A stretch of 64,000 nt of DNA from Lysinibacillus capsici (GCF_003367505.1 NZ_PXXX01000024.1:124001-188000), one strand, 5' to 3'. Positions 30,301-38,051 are shown, numbered from the stretch's first letter. Program-made: numbers and translations. The notes: generated by a model not told the origin, from the letters alone.

Positions 30301-30412
30301 TAACGGGGATGGCTCCGGAAGCAATGGCGATGGATCTGATAACCCCGGAGATGGCACAAATGGAGGAGACAATGGTAATACCACTACTCCAACTGAAACA
30401 TCAAGGCGCTAA
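27374..30412 (+). CDS. Class A penicillin-binding protein (PBP1-type), glycosyltransferase/transpeptidase
   Basis: A 1012-residue bifunctional cell-wall polymerase and cross-linker, starting at a TTG with GGAGGTCG upstream. Cytoplasmic N-terminus, one membrane segment (about 32-56), a GT51 glycosyltransferase domain (ATEDEYFREHNG near 118-129; GGSTLTQQLIKN near 155), and a transpeptidase domain with S453-xx-K456 (STMK), S509-Q-N and K640-T-G. After about 830 comes a fibronectin-III-like module (PPGAVSASVNGSTLSWS…), then an acidic Pro stretch and an Asn/Gly/Ser-rich repetitive tail (about 936-1000). The tail is longer than in B. subtilis PBP1. Its own promoter and terminator flank it. Confidence 0.93.
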   Translation: MKDWIEKINAKIDELLEQKWMKKLRISGSVTWNLFLLFLVFALVGTVFVGSVGAGYFASLVKEEPLRSKQELRDQIFSYEETSEIYFANDIYIGKLRTDLDRRETSLSNVAPEVVNAVLATEDEYFREHNGIVPKAVIRGLLQDVTNSATQTGGSTLTQQLIKNQVLTNEVSYERKAKEILLAMRLEHFMTKEEILEAYLNIIPYGRNSSGRNIAGVETAAEGIFGVKAKELTLPQAAYIAGIPQAPFAYTPFTNTGELKSEEALKPGIDRMKTVLYRMKEAGYIDDAQYNEALNYDIAADFRGPEMRAEDRYPWLTYELEARAKDIIAEKLAKDDGIDPERLKSEKKLKDKYTILADRDVRSKGYRIYSTINKDMYDAMQKAAKDFQYYGHTYTGKGKDPVTGEEIDIEMPVQVGSILIENTTGRILSFVGGRDFKTTQVNHATQAYRSNGSTMKPLLVYGPAIEYGVIGAGSPLVDVKFSIGSWSPSNYITSDERGLIPAREALADSQNISALRLYNDIISRRPADLLVKMGFSKLHPDDFTNLATGIGALSEGTTVEENTNAFATFANGGQFIDAYMIDRIEDQEGNIVYQHEVEPVQVFSPETSYIVTDMLRDVLTKGTGTMARNTLKFSSDFAAKTGTSQEYKDVWLVGYNPNVSLGVWMGYDQPRTLYAFNNTYLQPSVRVNKLWGTLMNAVYDADPQLIDPPTSFKAPKNVVTASFCGISGMAPSAACASAGLVRSDLFNAKVFLPSQPDDSLASSSVVTIKGKTYNALPNTPAEFVKAGGAGINQDFIKRMLGRLGGNPASLLPKNSTLSNSSVSAVDFPADGSPPGAVSASVNGSTLSWSESSNDVVGYRIYNVTNGGNTLVTSVLESTQSITVASGQAYVVVAVDITGLTSPHSNVVSTGGSENEPDPEENDQEPIPPTTPPTNGNGNGNGSGSNGNGSNNGNGSGNNGNGSNNGDGSGNNGNGSNNGDGSGSNGDGSDNPGDGTNGGDNGNTTTPTETSRR
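30172..30345 (+). repeat. Coding tandem repeat in the PBP tail (Asn-Gly-Ser units)
   Basis: Degenerate repeats of roughly 36-60 bases (GGTAATAACGGCAATGGC-like units) encode GSNGNGS, GNNGNGS and NNGDGSG blocks. Slippage or recombination here could vary tail length between strains. Confidence 0.8.
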
Positions 30413-30457
30413 TCCATTATGCCTTAGCAAAAGCATTTGTATTAGAGAATCAATTAA

Positions 30458-30506
30458 ACAGACTTACTGCATATTACTTATGAATTGTAGTAAGTCTGTT
30501 TTTTTG
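30458..30506 (+). terminator. Terminator after the PBP gene
   Basis: Stem ACAGACTTACT/AGTAAGTCTGT followed by seven T. Confidence 0.85.
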
Positions 30507-30547
30507 TCATTATTAAGAGGACTACTATTTTGAAGGGGTGAAAATAT

Positions 30548-31429
30548 ATGAACATATTGATTTTAGGAGGCACACGTTTTTTTGGAAAAAAGCTAGTTGA
30601 TCTTTGTATTCAAAATGGACATAATGTAACGATTTTAACACGTGGTCAAAGTGGCAACCCCTTTGGTACACATGTTAAGCAATTAGTAGTAAATCGTAAT
30701 GATCGTGATGCTTTAGAACAGGCACTAGCCAATACAACATGGGACATTGTCTATGATAATATTTGCTATTCGCCCAACGAGGCACAAGCGATTTGCGAGA
30801 TATTAAAGGGAAAAACGAAAAAGCTCGTCTTTACTTCTACTCTTTCAACATATGAGGTAGATGGTAAGATGAAAAAGGAAGAAGACTTTGATCCATACCA
30901 GTATCAAATTCGTATGGGACATCAAGAGGAATTTTCTTATGGAGAAGGAAAACGACAAGCGGAGGCAGTCTTATTCAAAGAAGCTTCATTCCCAGTCGTA
31001 GCTGTACGTTTCCCAATTGTGATGGGTGAAGATGATTATACTCGACGTTTACATTTCCACGTTGAACATATTTTACAGAATCAGCCGATTACTTTACCGA
31101 ACATTGATGCAAAGATGAGTTATATTACAGATGGGGAAGCTGCTGAATTTTTATACTTTGCGGGCGTTACTCCTATTGAGGGACCATACAATGCTACCGC
31201 ATCAGGGGCCATATCTCTCAAAGATCTAATTGCTCTAATTGAAGAAGCAAGTGGTCAGCGCGCAAAAATTTCCCTCATTGGTGGTGATGAGGAATCACAG
31301 TCTCCTTATGGGGTGCCTGCTGATTGGTATATGTCTAATGCTAAGGCTGAGAAGGCAGGATTTACGTTTAGTCAGCTTGAAGATTGGTTACCAAAATTAG
31401 TGGCAACATTAGTAAAACAGCTACAATAG
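30548..31429 (+). CDS. NAD-dependent epimerase/dehydratase-like SDR protein
   Basis: A 293-residue extended short-chain dehydrogenase fold. The N-terminal Rossmann motif is ILILGGTRFFGKKL (GGTxFxG, the atypical form seen in CSP41-like and isoflavone-reductase-like proteins). The active-site YxxxK is probably SYGEGKRQAE (Tyr-Gly-Glu-Gly-Lys, near 138-142). AAGGGGTGAAAA precedes the ATG. Substrate unknown; such proteins are commonly annotated as nucleoside-diphosphate-sugar epimerases without proof. It stands alone between the PBP gene and the arg operon, with a terminator at its end. Confidence 0.85.
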   Translation: MNILILGGTRFFGKKLVDLCIQNGHNVTILTRGQSGNPFGTHVKQLVVNRNDRDALEQALANTTWDIVYDNICYSPNEAQAICEILKGKTKKLVFTSTLSTYEVDGKMKKEEDFDPYQYQIRMGHQEEFSYGEGKRQAEAVLFKEASFPVVAVRFPIVMGEDDYTRRLHFHVEHILQNQPITLPNIDAKMSYITDGEAAEFLYFAGVTPIEGPYNATASGAISLKDLIALIEEASGQRAKISLIGGDEESQSPYGVPADWYMSNAKAEKAGFTFSQLEDWLPKLVATLVKQLQ

Positions 31430-31441
31430 CATTTATAGCGC

Positions 31442-31473
31442 AAAGAATCTGCTCATATCTAGCAGATTCTTTG
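31442..31473 (+). terminator. Terminator after the SDR gene
   Basis: Stem AAAGAATCTGCT/AGCAGATTCTTT, with few T residues behind it. It may also act on argD from the other side. A second small hairpin CACTTTC/GAAAGTG (31512-31533) lies right after the argD stop. Confidence 0.65.
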
Positions 31474-31538
31474 TTCATCCTAATGTCTAGTCATTTTTGC
31501 CGCTAATGCCTCACTTTCTGCTGAACGAAAGTGTATTT

Positions 31539-32669
31539 TCACGGTAATATGTTCTTTAAAATAGCTACTGCTTTGTCAATCTCTTCCTTTGTGACCGTTA
31601 ATGGAGGCAAAAGACGAATAACTGTTGGCCCTGCCCCTACTAATAAAAGACCACTTTCTTCCGCTGCCGCGATATAAGGCGCAACTTCCGTGTCCCCACA
31701 GCCAATCCCTAACAAGAGACCCTGGCCTTGAACAGTATAGCTAGAAGATAAATGAGCCCTTAGTTGTGCCACAAAATAGGCAGATATTTCTCGTACCTGC
31801 TGTAAAAAATCCGGCTCAAACACATGATTTAAAACAGCTTGTGCCACATTCATCGCAAGAGGGTTTCCACCGAATGTTGTACCATGTGTTCCTGGACTAA
31901 ATGTAGCATGAAGCTCAGCAGTTCCGAGCATTGCACCAACAGGGAAACCACCACCTAAGCCTTTTGCCAAAGTTACGATATGTGGCTTTAATACCGTTTG
32001 TTCAAATGCATAGCGTGTTCCTGTTCTTCCAATGCCCGTTTGCACTTCATCAACAATTAGTAGTACACCTTGCTCCTCACAGACTTTTGCAATAGCTGCG
32101 GCAAATTCTGCTGATACACTATTGACGCCACCCTCTCCCTGAATCATTTCTAGCATTATAGCTGCAACTGAATCATCAACGGTTGCTTCAAGTGTAGCAG
32201 CATCATTAAATGGCAAAATCGAAAATTTTTCTACGAGTGGTCCAAAGCCATTATGTACTTTGCCTTGACCTGTTGCAGACATTGCTCCAAAAGTACGACC
32301 GTGGAATGATTTTTCAAATGTAATAATATGATGTTTGCCTGTATGCTTACGAGCTAATTTAATGGCCGCTTCATTAGCCTCAGCCCCGCTATTACAAAAA
32401 AAGGCATGTGAAAAGTGTGTATTAGCAATTAATTTTTCTGCCACCTTTTCCTGACCTGGTATTTCAAAAAGATTTGAAATATGCCATAGCTTTTGGCTTT
32501 GCTCTTGAAGTGCCTGTACAACGGCTGGATGGGCATGACCAAGACTCACCACAGCAATGCCACTAGTAAAATCCAAGTATTGCTTCCCTGTTGAATCCTC
32601 AACAATTGTCCCCTGACCTTTAACAATTTGTGCACGACGCTTGCCGTAATTCTCAAATAAAACACTCAT
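31539..32669 (-). CDS. argD: Acetylornithine aminotransferase
   Basis: A 376-residue class III PLP aminotransferase that forms N-acetylornithine in arginine synthesis. Landmarks: DFTSGIAVVSLGHAHP, CNSGAEANEAAIKLAR, FHGRTFGAMSATGQ, DEVQTGIGRTG, and the PLP lysine in LAKGLGGGFPVGA. The ATG at 32669 has GTGGAGATG upstream; the reading from 32711 extends into the gap after argB. Last gene of argC-argJ-argB-argD, starting 73 bases after argB. Confidence 0.95.
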   Translation of the reverse strand: MSVLFENYGKRRAQIVKGQGTIVEDSTGKQYLDFTSGIAVVSLGHAHPAVVQALQEQSQKLWHISNLFEIPGQEKVAEKLIANTHFSHAFFCNSGAEANEAAIKLARKHTGKHHIITFEKSFHGRTFGAMSATGQGKVHNGFGPLVEKFSILPFNDAATLEATVDDSVAAIMLEMIQGEGGVNSVSAEFAAAIAKVCEEQGVLLIVDEVQTGIGRTGTRYAFEQTVLKPHIVTLAKGLGGGFPVGAMLGTAELHATFSPGTHGTTFGGNPLAMNVAQAVLNHVFEPDFLQQVREISAYFVAQLRAHLSSSYTVQGQGLLLGIGCGDTEVAPYIAAAEESGLLLVGAGPTVIRLLPPLTVTKEEIDKAVAILKNILP

Positions 32670-32742
32670 GTTATCATCTCCACTATCATTTAAAATAGTT
32701 TCTTTCAACAACTATACTTCTCAAGCTATCCTATTTAGAACA

Positions 32743-33528
32743 CTAGGAAGAAAGAAGTTCACTTGTGGCTACAATTGTTGTACCAATTAAAGTTGCGCCT
32801 ACAATTTGTACAGAAGGAATCCCTGCCCGTAAACAGTCAATCGCTCCTTGCACTTTCGGAATCATTCCACCGTAAATATGGCCCTGCTCTGTCCATTGAT
32901 CTATAAGACTAGGTGTAGCTATTGCTTGATATTCATCTTCAATACGGATACCACTCACATCTGTCACGAGTAGTAAGCTATCTGCTCCGACGGCTAAAGC
33001 AATTTCACTTGCTACCGTATCGCCATTAATATTAAGAGCCTGACCTGCTTCGGTCGTACCTACGCAGGCAATAACAGGTACAATCCCTACACCCATTAAA
33101 GCTTCCAATAAGGATGTATTGATATTTTTAATAGCTCCTACATACCCGTAAGTCTCTTGATCTAAAAAGTCTACGACTATCAACTGATTATCAAAGCCAT
33201 TTAATCCGATGGCTGCTATACCAGCTGTTGTTAACTCATGAACTAATGCAGTGTTTACTTGCCCTATTAGGGTCGATTGGACAACTTTAATTGCAGCCTC
33301 GTTCGTGACACGTATTCCATTTAATGTATGTGATTGTAGGCCTTGAGCAGCTAGTTCTCGATTTATGGCTGGCCCACCCCCGTGGGTAATAATAAGCTCT
33401 ACCCCACTCTCTTGTAATCTTTTAAAATTATCAAAGAAAGCCTCATTTAAACCTTCCAGTGTACTGCCCCCAAGCTTAATGACCACACGTTTATGAGCGG
33501 TATGATGCATTGATTTGGACATAGTCAT
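32743..33528 (-). CDS. argB: Acetylglutamate kinase
   Basis: A 261-residue amino-acid-kinase-fold enzyme phosphorylating N-acetylglutamate. RVVIKLGGSTLEG near 14-26, THGGGPAINREL and the C-terminal GGMIPKV block are family landmarks. The start is uncertain: Met codons at 33528, 33522 and 33510 all lie inside the argJ 3' end (which stops at 33491) and none has a clear ribosome site, so translation is probably coupled to argJ. It lacks the N-terminal helix of arginine-inhibited, hexameric enzymes, consistent with ArgJ carrying out the acetyl cycle. Confidence 0.93.
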   Translation of the reverse strand: MTMSKSMHHTAHKRVVIKLGGSTLEGLNEAFFDNFKRLQESGVELIITHGGGPAINRELAAQGLQSHTLNGIRVTNEAAIKVVQSTLIGQVNTALVHELTTAGIAAIGLNGFDNQLIVVDFLDQETYGYVGAIKNINTSLLEALMGVGIVPVIACVGTTEAGQALNINGDTVASEIALAVGADSLLLVTDVSGIRIEDEYQAIATPSLIDQWTEQGHIYGGMIPKVQGAIDCLRAGIPSVQIVGATLIGTTIVATSELLSS

Positions 33529-34723
33529 ATGTTAAGTCACATCCCCAAGCATGCCCCTTACCATCACCCACACCAAGGGACACATAGATTTTTACTTCAT
33601 GCATTTTTAATATTTGAATTAACTCGTCCTCAGAAAAGGGAATTGGTTCACCGTTTTCTACCATAGTAGCACCACCGATTTGGATAGTAATTTTATCTGG
33701 ATCAACTGTTGCGCCACTATACCCTACTGCTGCAATAATACGCCCCCAGTTGGCATCACAGCCGAAAACTGCAGTCTTTACAAGTGGTGAACCAACGACT
33801 GTTTTTGCAATTTTACGTGCCTCCTCGTCTGAAATTGCACCAACAACTTCCACTTCGATAAGCTTCGTTGCTCCTTCACCATCTTTGGCAATCATTTTTG
33901 CTAAATCTTCCGCTACTGTTTGCAAAGTGTTAAAGAAATTTTGCCAATCTGGATGCTCTGGAGTTAAAGAATTATTCCCTGCCAAGCCATTAGCCAATAT
34001 TACCACTGTGTCATTAGTGGATGTATCCCCGTCAACTGTAATAGCGTTAAATGTTAAATTAGTAATAGTCGATAAAGCTGCTTGTAACACATCAGATTCA
34101 ATGTTGGCATCTGTTGTAATAAAGCCTAGCATTGTTGCCATATTAGGTTCGATCATACCTGAACCTTTTGCTACACCAGCAATGATAACTTCCTTGCCAT
34201 CCACAGTTGTACTATAGCTTGTGTTTTTCATAACGGTATCTGTTGTCAAAATAGCCTGCGCAAAGTCAATCGCACTTTCTAAATTGTCCTTTGGCTCTAA
34301 CTGAAGAATACCATTTGCTACTGGCTCTAATTTCATCATTTCTCCAATAACACCTGTCGAGCAAACTCCCACCAAATTTGGTGCAATCCCTAATTTTTCA
34401 GCAGCTAGCGCTTGCATTGTTTGGGCATCTTTTACACCTTGTTTACCTGTACAAGCATTCGCATTGCCTGAATTCACGATCATCGCTTGCATTTTCTTAG
34501 TTGCATAAACAACTTCCTTCGTGACTTTTAATGGTGCTGCTTGCACAGCATTTGTAGTAAAAACACCCGCAACACTTGCTGGGACTTCACTTACTAAAAG
34601 GGCTAAATCCTTTTTCTTATGTTTTAAACCACAGTGTAATCCGGCTGCCTTAAAGCCTTTTGGTGAAACAATATTTTTACTTGATAATTTTTTCATTACA
34701 TTCGTTGAAGTGGTAACTGTCAT
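33491..34723 (-). CDS. argJ: Bifunctional glutamate N-acetyltransferase/ornithine acetyltransferase
   Basis: A 410-residue precursor that recycles the acetyl group from acetylornithine to glutamate and may also use acetyl-CoA. The self-cleavage site is in KGSGMIEPNMATMLGF, where the Thr of NMATMLG becomes the N-terminal nucleophile of the beta chain. AAGGAGG precedes the ATG. The gene begins 56 bases after argC and overlaps the proposed argB start by up to 38 bases. Presence of argJ means no argE/argA is required for the cyclic pathway. Confidence 0.96.
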   Translation of the reverse strand: MTVTTSTNVMKKLSSKNIVSPKGFKAAGLHCGLKHKKKDLALLVSEVPASVAGVFTTNAVQAAPLKVTKEVVYATKKMQAMIVNSGNANACTGKQGVKDAQTMQALAAEKLGIAPNLVGVCSTGVIGEMMKLEPVANGILQLEPKDNLESAIDFAQAILTTDTVMKNTSYSTTVDGKEVIIAGVAKGSGMIEPNMATMLGFITTDANIESDVLQAALSTITNLTFNAITVDGDTSTNDTVVILANGLAGNNSLTPEHPDWQNFFNTLQTVAEDLAKMIAKDGEGATKLIEVEVVGAISDEEARKIAKTVVGSPLVKTAVFGCDANWGRIIAAVGYSGATVDPDKITIQIGGATMVENGEPIPFSEDELIQILKMHEVKIYVSLGVGDGKGHAWGCDLTYDYVQINASYRS

Positions 34724-34779
34724 CCGAAATTCCTCCTTAGATTAATAAATAAGAGAAGCATACAGTTGCCTGCATGCTG

Positions 34780-35814
34780 TTAAATAAAGAACGGTACAAC
34801 ATCTAGCCCTGTCGTTTGTGGTAAGTCAAATTGCACATTCATATTTTGGATAGCTTGCCCTGCTGCTCCTTTGACAAGGTTATCAATTACACTAACAATT
34901 GTGGCGCGATTTGTACGGGAATCTACTTTCACTAGAATGTCACAATAATTTGATCCCTTGACACGATTTGTCCCTAAACTAGATGCATCTGTAACGATTC
35001 GAACAAATGGATGATTCTCATAGGTTGCCTGTAAGCAAGTGATCAATTGCGACTCTGTAATTCCCTGCATTACTGGTGCATAGGATGTCGCCAAAATTCC
35101 CCTGGTCATTGGAACCAGATGCGTATTAAAAGTAACCTTTGTATCTGCTTGAGCAAACATGGAAAGTGCCTGTTCAATTTCGGGAATATGTTGATGTGTA
35201 TTTACTTTATAGATCGAAAAATTCTCATTTGTCTCACTAAAATGGGTAGTTTGTGAGGGCTTATTGCCTGCTCCTGAAATGCCACTCTTTGCATCAATAA
35301 CTAGAAAACTAGGATCAATTAAACGTTCTTTTACAAGTGGTAGTAAGGATAATAAAACTGCTGTTGGGTAGCAACCCGGATTAGCAACAAGTGTTGCTTG
35401 ACGTATAGGCTCTTCATTCCATTCTGTTAAACCATATACACTTTGTTGAACACTATGGAACGGTGCAGCTTTTTTGCCATACCAGGTTTCATAGCTTGCT
35501 AGATCTTTTAACCGAAAATCACCAGATAAATCGATTAACTTTGGTCCTTTCCCAACCAAAGGCGGTAATAGCTCACTTGTCACCCCAGATGGTGTACTCG
35601 TAAAAATAACATCGAATTTTTCTAAAGTGTCATACGCTATCTTTTGTAACGGTGTATCAGCTATCCTAACAAGATGGCCAAATTTCGAAGAAAATTGGAC
35701 ACCCTCTTCTGAAGAAGTAAATAAATCAATTCGTTCCACAGCTGGATGATTATGTAAAAATCGAATAAGTTCTAGTCCGCCATATCCAGTTGCTCCAATA
35801 ATACCTACTTTCAC
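34780..35814 (-). CDS. argC: N-acetyl-gamma-glutamyl-phosphate reductase
   Basis: A 344-residue NADPH-dependent reductase. MKVGIIGATGYGGLELIRFL carries the nucleotide motif, the catalytic cysteine lies in VANPGCYPTAV (near 148), and the HTHQHIPEIEQ block is typical. The GTG at 35814 is preferred: AGAGGTGAG lies just before it, whereas the GTG at 35823 would overlap the ribosome site. First gene of the arg operon, behind a consensus promoter with an arginine-box-like sequence. Confidence 0.94.
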   Translation of the reverse strand: MKVGIIGATGYGGLELIRFLHNHPAVERIDLFTSSEEGVQFSSKFGHLVRIADTPLQKIAYDTLEKFDVIFTSTPSGVTSELLPPLVGKGPKLIDLSGDFRLKDLASYETWYGKKAAPFHSVQQSVYGLTEWNEEPIRQATLVANPGCYPTAVLLSLLPLVKERLIDPSFLVIDAKSGISGAGNKPSQTTHFSETNENFSIYKVNTHQHIPEIEQALSMFAQADTKVTFNTHLVPMTRGILATSYAPVMQGITESQLITCLQATYENHPFVRIVTDASSLGTNRVKGSNYCDILVKVDSRTNRATIVSVIDNLVKGAAGQAIQNMNVQFDLPQTTGLDVVPFFI

Positions 35815-35843
35815 TGCACTCACCTCTGAAATAAGTTAAAAAT

Positions 35844-35872
35844 AGTATACGTCTGCATATTTATTAAGTCAA
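35844..35872 (-). promoter_or_regulatory. Promoter and probable ArgR operator of argCJBD
   Basis: On the minus strand TTGACT and TATACT are 17 bases apart. The spacer carries AATAAATATGCA, which resembles one Bacillus ARG-box arm (ATGAATAAAAATNCA type). An AhrC/ArgR site overlapping the promoter would give arginine repression; this part is inference. Confidence 0.65.
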
Positions 35873-35953
35873 CTGAATTTTTATTTAATTTATTGTTTTT
35901 TTGAAATAGATAATATTTCACCTACTCTCACCTCTATACTATTGTAAATCCAG

Positions 35954-36006
35954 AAAAAAGAAGGCAAGAATCCTTTCGCCATCGAATGAATCCCTGCCTT
36001 CTTTTT
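35954..36006 (-). terminator. Terminator after acsA
   Basis: Stem AAGAAGGCA/TGCCTTCTT with inner GATTC/GAATC pairs and a T-run on the minus strand, past the acsA stop. Confidence 0.8.
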
Positions 36007-36050
36007 ATGCACATGTTGTATAAATATCAATTGATGTTTTAGATAATTAA

Positions 36051-37778
36051 TTAATCTTCCATGGTTGATAAATCACCAGTTGGTAAATTTAATTCCCAAG
36101 CTTTCAAAACGCGACGCATAATTTTACCACTACGTGTTTTTGGCAATTTATCTTTAAATTCTATTTCACGTGGTGCTGCATGTGCAGATAAACCTTTTTT
36201 AACAAAATCACGTATATCTTCAATTAATGCATCAGAAGGTTCTACCCCTTCTCGTAAGGATACAAAGGCTTTAATGATTTCACCTCGCACCGGATCTGGT
36301 TTCCCGATAACACCCGCTTCAATCACATCTGGATGCTCAAGTAGCTTACTTTCTACTTCAAAAGGTCCTACACGTTCACCAGCCGTCATAATGACATCAT
36401 CCACACGCCCCTGGAACCAGAAGTAACCTTCATCATCCATATAGGCTGAATCTCCAGAAACGTACCATTCTCCTTTTAGGAAATAAGATTCATAGCGCTC
36501 TGGATTGCCCCAAATTTGGCGCATCATGGCAGGCCAACCACGACGAATAGCTAGATTCCCCATTGTAAATGGTGGAACCTCATTGCCTGCATCATCTACA
36601 ATCGTCGCATGAATACCAGGAAGAGGTTTCCCCATTGAACCTGGCTTAATATCCATCGATGGATAATTACAAATCATATGCGCTCCCGTCTCTGTCATCC
36701 ACCATGTATCATGTATACGATGACCTAGTTCCTCTACTCCCCAACGAATAACTTCTGGATTCAAAGGCTCACCAACAGACAGCACATGGCGTAAAGATGT
36801 GAGATCATAGCTTTCAAGCAAGCCACTACCTGCGCCCATCAGCATACGGAACGCTGTCGGTGCACTATACCACACTGTCACACTATAATCTTCAATAGCC
36901 TGATACCATGCTTGTGGTGAAAATCTTCCTCCGACGATTAGCATTGTTACACCGTTTAACCACGGACCAAAAATGCCATAGGCTGTTCCTGTAACCCATC
37001 CAGGATCAGCTGTACACCAATAAATATCATCTTCACGTAAATCAAGTACCCATTGTGTCGATTGATATTGCTGAATCATAGCATTATGGACATGCAATAC
37101 ACCCTTTGGAGCACCTGTTGATCCAGAGGTATAGTGAAGAATCATCCCATCTTCTCTGTCTACCCACTCTATATCAAAATGAGCTGAAGCTTCTTTTAAA
37201 TGTTTAGTAAAGTCTAGTATTTGAGCTGTTTCCTCAACGCCCTCCCCCACTAAAAAGATATGCTCCAATTTAGGTAATTTAGCTAAAGGTACACGTTCAA
37301 GTAAAGCAGGTGTCGTGACTAATACTTTCGCCTCACTATCAGCAAGTCGATCATACACGGCACCTTCCATAAAAGCTTCAAACAATGGTCCAACAATAAC
37401 CCCCATTTTCAACGCACCTAATAATGAAAAATAAAGCTCAGGTGAACGAGGCATAAAAATAAATAAACGATCACCTTTCTGCAGATTAGTAGTCGCTTTA
37501 AAAACATTTGCTGCTTTGTTTGTTAACCTTTTCATTTCATTAAATGAATATGCCTCTTTCCGTTTACCATCATTAAAATACAATGCCACCTTATTTTTGC
37601 GATGTGTTTCTGTATGGCGATCAATAGCCTCATATGCCATATTCACTAAACCTGTTTCGCTCCAACTAAATGCCTTTTCCGTATCTGCCCAATTATGAGA
37701 TTCTGCCACTTCTTCATAATTCGTTAAATGGTGTTGACCAGGTAAAGCCATTAACTTCTCCTTCATTTTCATCCCCAT
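36051..37778 (-). CDS. acsA: Acetyl-CoA synthetase
   Basis: A 575-residue AMP-forming enzyme converting acetate to acetyl-CoA. Motifs in order: YTSGSTGAPKGVLHVHN near 215, DTWWMTETG near 357, SGDSAYMDDEGYFWFQGRVDD near 437, and the C-terminal KLPKTRSGKIMRR near 546, whose lysine is the site acetylated by AcuA in Bacillus. The start is not settled: ATG 37778 has AAAGGGG upstream, while ATG 37751 (giving MALPGQHHL) has AAGGAG and aligns better with B. subtilis AcsA. It is divergent from acuA, with inverted repeats and a cre-like site between them. Confidence 0.95.
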   Translation of the reverse strand: MGMKMKEKLMALPGQHHLTNYEEVAESHNWADTEKAFSWSETGLVNMAYEAIDRHTETHRKNKVALYFNDGKRKEAYSFNEMKRLTNKAANVFKATTNLQKGDRLFIFMPRSPELYFSLLGALKMGVIVGPLFEAFMEGAVYDRLADSEAKVLVTTPALLERVPLAKLPKLEHIFLVGEGVEETAQILDFTKHLKEASAHFDIEWVDREDGMILHYTSGSTGAPKGVLHVHNAMIQQYQSTQWVLDLREDDIYWCTADPGWVTGTAYGIFGPWLNGVTMLIVGGRFSPQAWYQAIEDYSVTVWYSAPTAFRMLMGAGSGLLESYDLTSLRHVLSVGEPLNPEVIRWGVEELGHRIHDTWWMTETGAHMICNYPSMDIKPGSMGKPLPGIHATIVDDAGNEVPPFTMGNLAIRRGWPAMMRQIWGNPERYESYFLKGEWYVSGDSAYMDDEGYFWFQGRVDDVIMTAGERVGPFEVESKLLEHPDVIEAGVIGKPDPVRGEIIKAFVSLREGVEPSDALIEDIRDFVKKGLSAHAAPREIEFKDKLPKTRSGKIMRRVLKAWELNLPTGDLSTMED

Positions 37779-37813
37779 GAAAATACCCCTTTCTTTGCTT
37801 TTGTTTTTGACTA

Positions 37814-37841
37814 AATTTCAACAATCCCCCCTGTTGAAATT
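37814..37841 (-). repeat. Perfect 10-bp inverted repeat in the acsA leader
   Basis: AATTTCAACA/TGTTGAAATT around an 8-base loop; on the acsA strand the loop reads GGGGGGAT. Either an RNA hairpin upstream of the acsA ribosome site or a protein-binding operator. Confidence 0.7.
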
Positions 37842-37879
37842 CAGAGAATTTTCCAAAAGCAAAATTGATATGTAGCAAT

Positions 37880-37891
37880 TGTTATATAACA
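37880..37891. repeat. Palindrome TGTTATATAACA between acsA and acuA
   Basis: A perfect 12-bp palindrome of the form TGTTA-N2-TAACA, sharing its arms with the one at 37940-37951. Centres are 60 bases apart. Confidence 0.8.
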
Positions 37892-37937
37892 GTTATCCAT
37901 AGTATTAATGTTCGAATCCCTAATAGTACTACTTTTA

Positions 37938-37953
37938 TCTGTTAAATAACAGA
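37938..37953. repeat. Palindrome TCTGTTAAATAACAGA between acsA and acuA
   Basis: A 16-bp inverted repeat (arms TCTGTTA/TAACAGA) containing the same TGTTA-N2-TAACA core as 37880-37891; looks like a second operator for one dimeric regulator. Confidence 0.8.
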
Positions 37954-38037
37954 AGCAATATAATCTTATTTTACACGAATTCAGATAGATTGTCTCAATA
38001 TTTTTATTTTTCCAAAAATACAGGTATATTTTGCAAA

Positions 38038-38051
38038 AATAAGCGTTTTTA
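38038..38051 (+). promoter_or_regulatory. Candidate catabolite-responsive element upstream of acuA
   Basis: AATAAGCGTTTTTA matches the cre core AAGCGTTTT but departs from the consensus at three outer bases. It lies where the acuA -35 box should be, 14 bases before TATAAT (38066-38071). In B. subtilis, CcpA acts on the acsA-acuABC region; ccpA itself is 3 kb away here. Confidence 0.45.

Noticed and set aside
30037-30384. 115-codon open frame on the minus strand opposite the PBP tail
   Set aside because: It is the mirror of the Asn/Gly repeat: a Pro/Leu/Glu-rich repeat without a ribosome site. The plus-strand frame is part of an obvious PBP.
37836-37850. CodY-box-like sequence GAAATTCAGAGAATT in the acsA leader
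   Set aside because: Four mismatches to AATTTTCWGAAAATT; below a useful threshold in an AT-rich genome.
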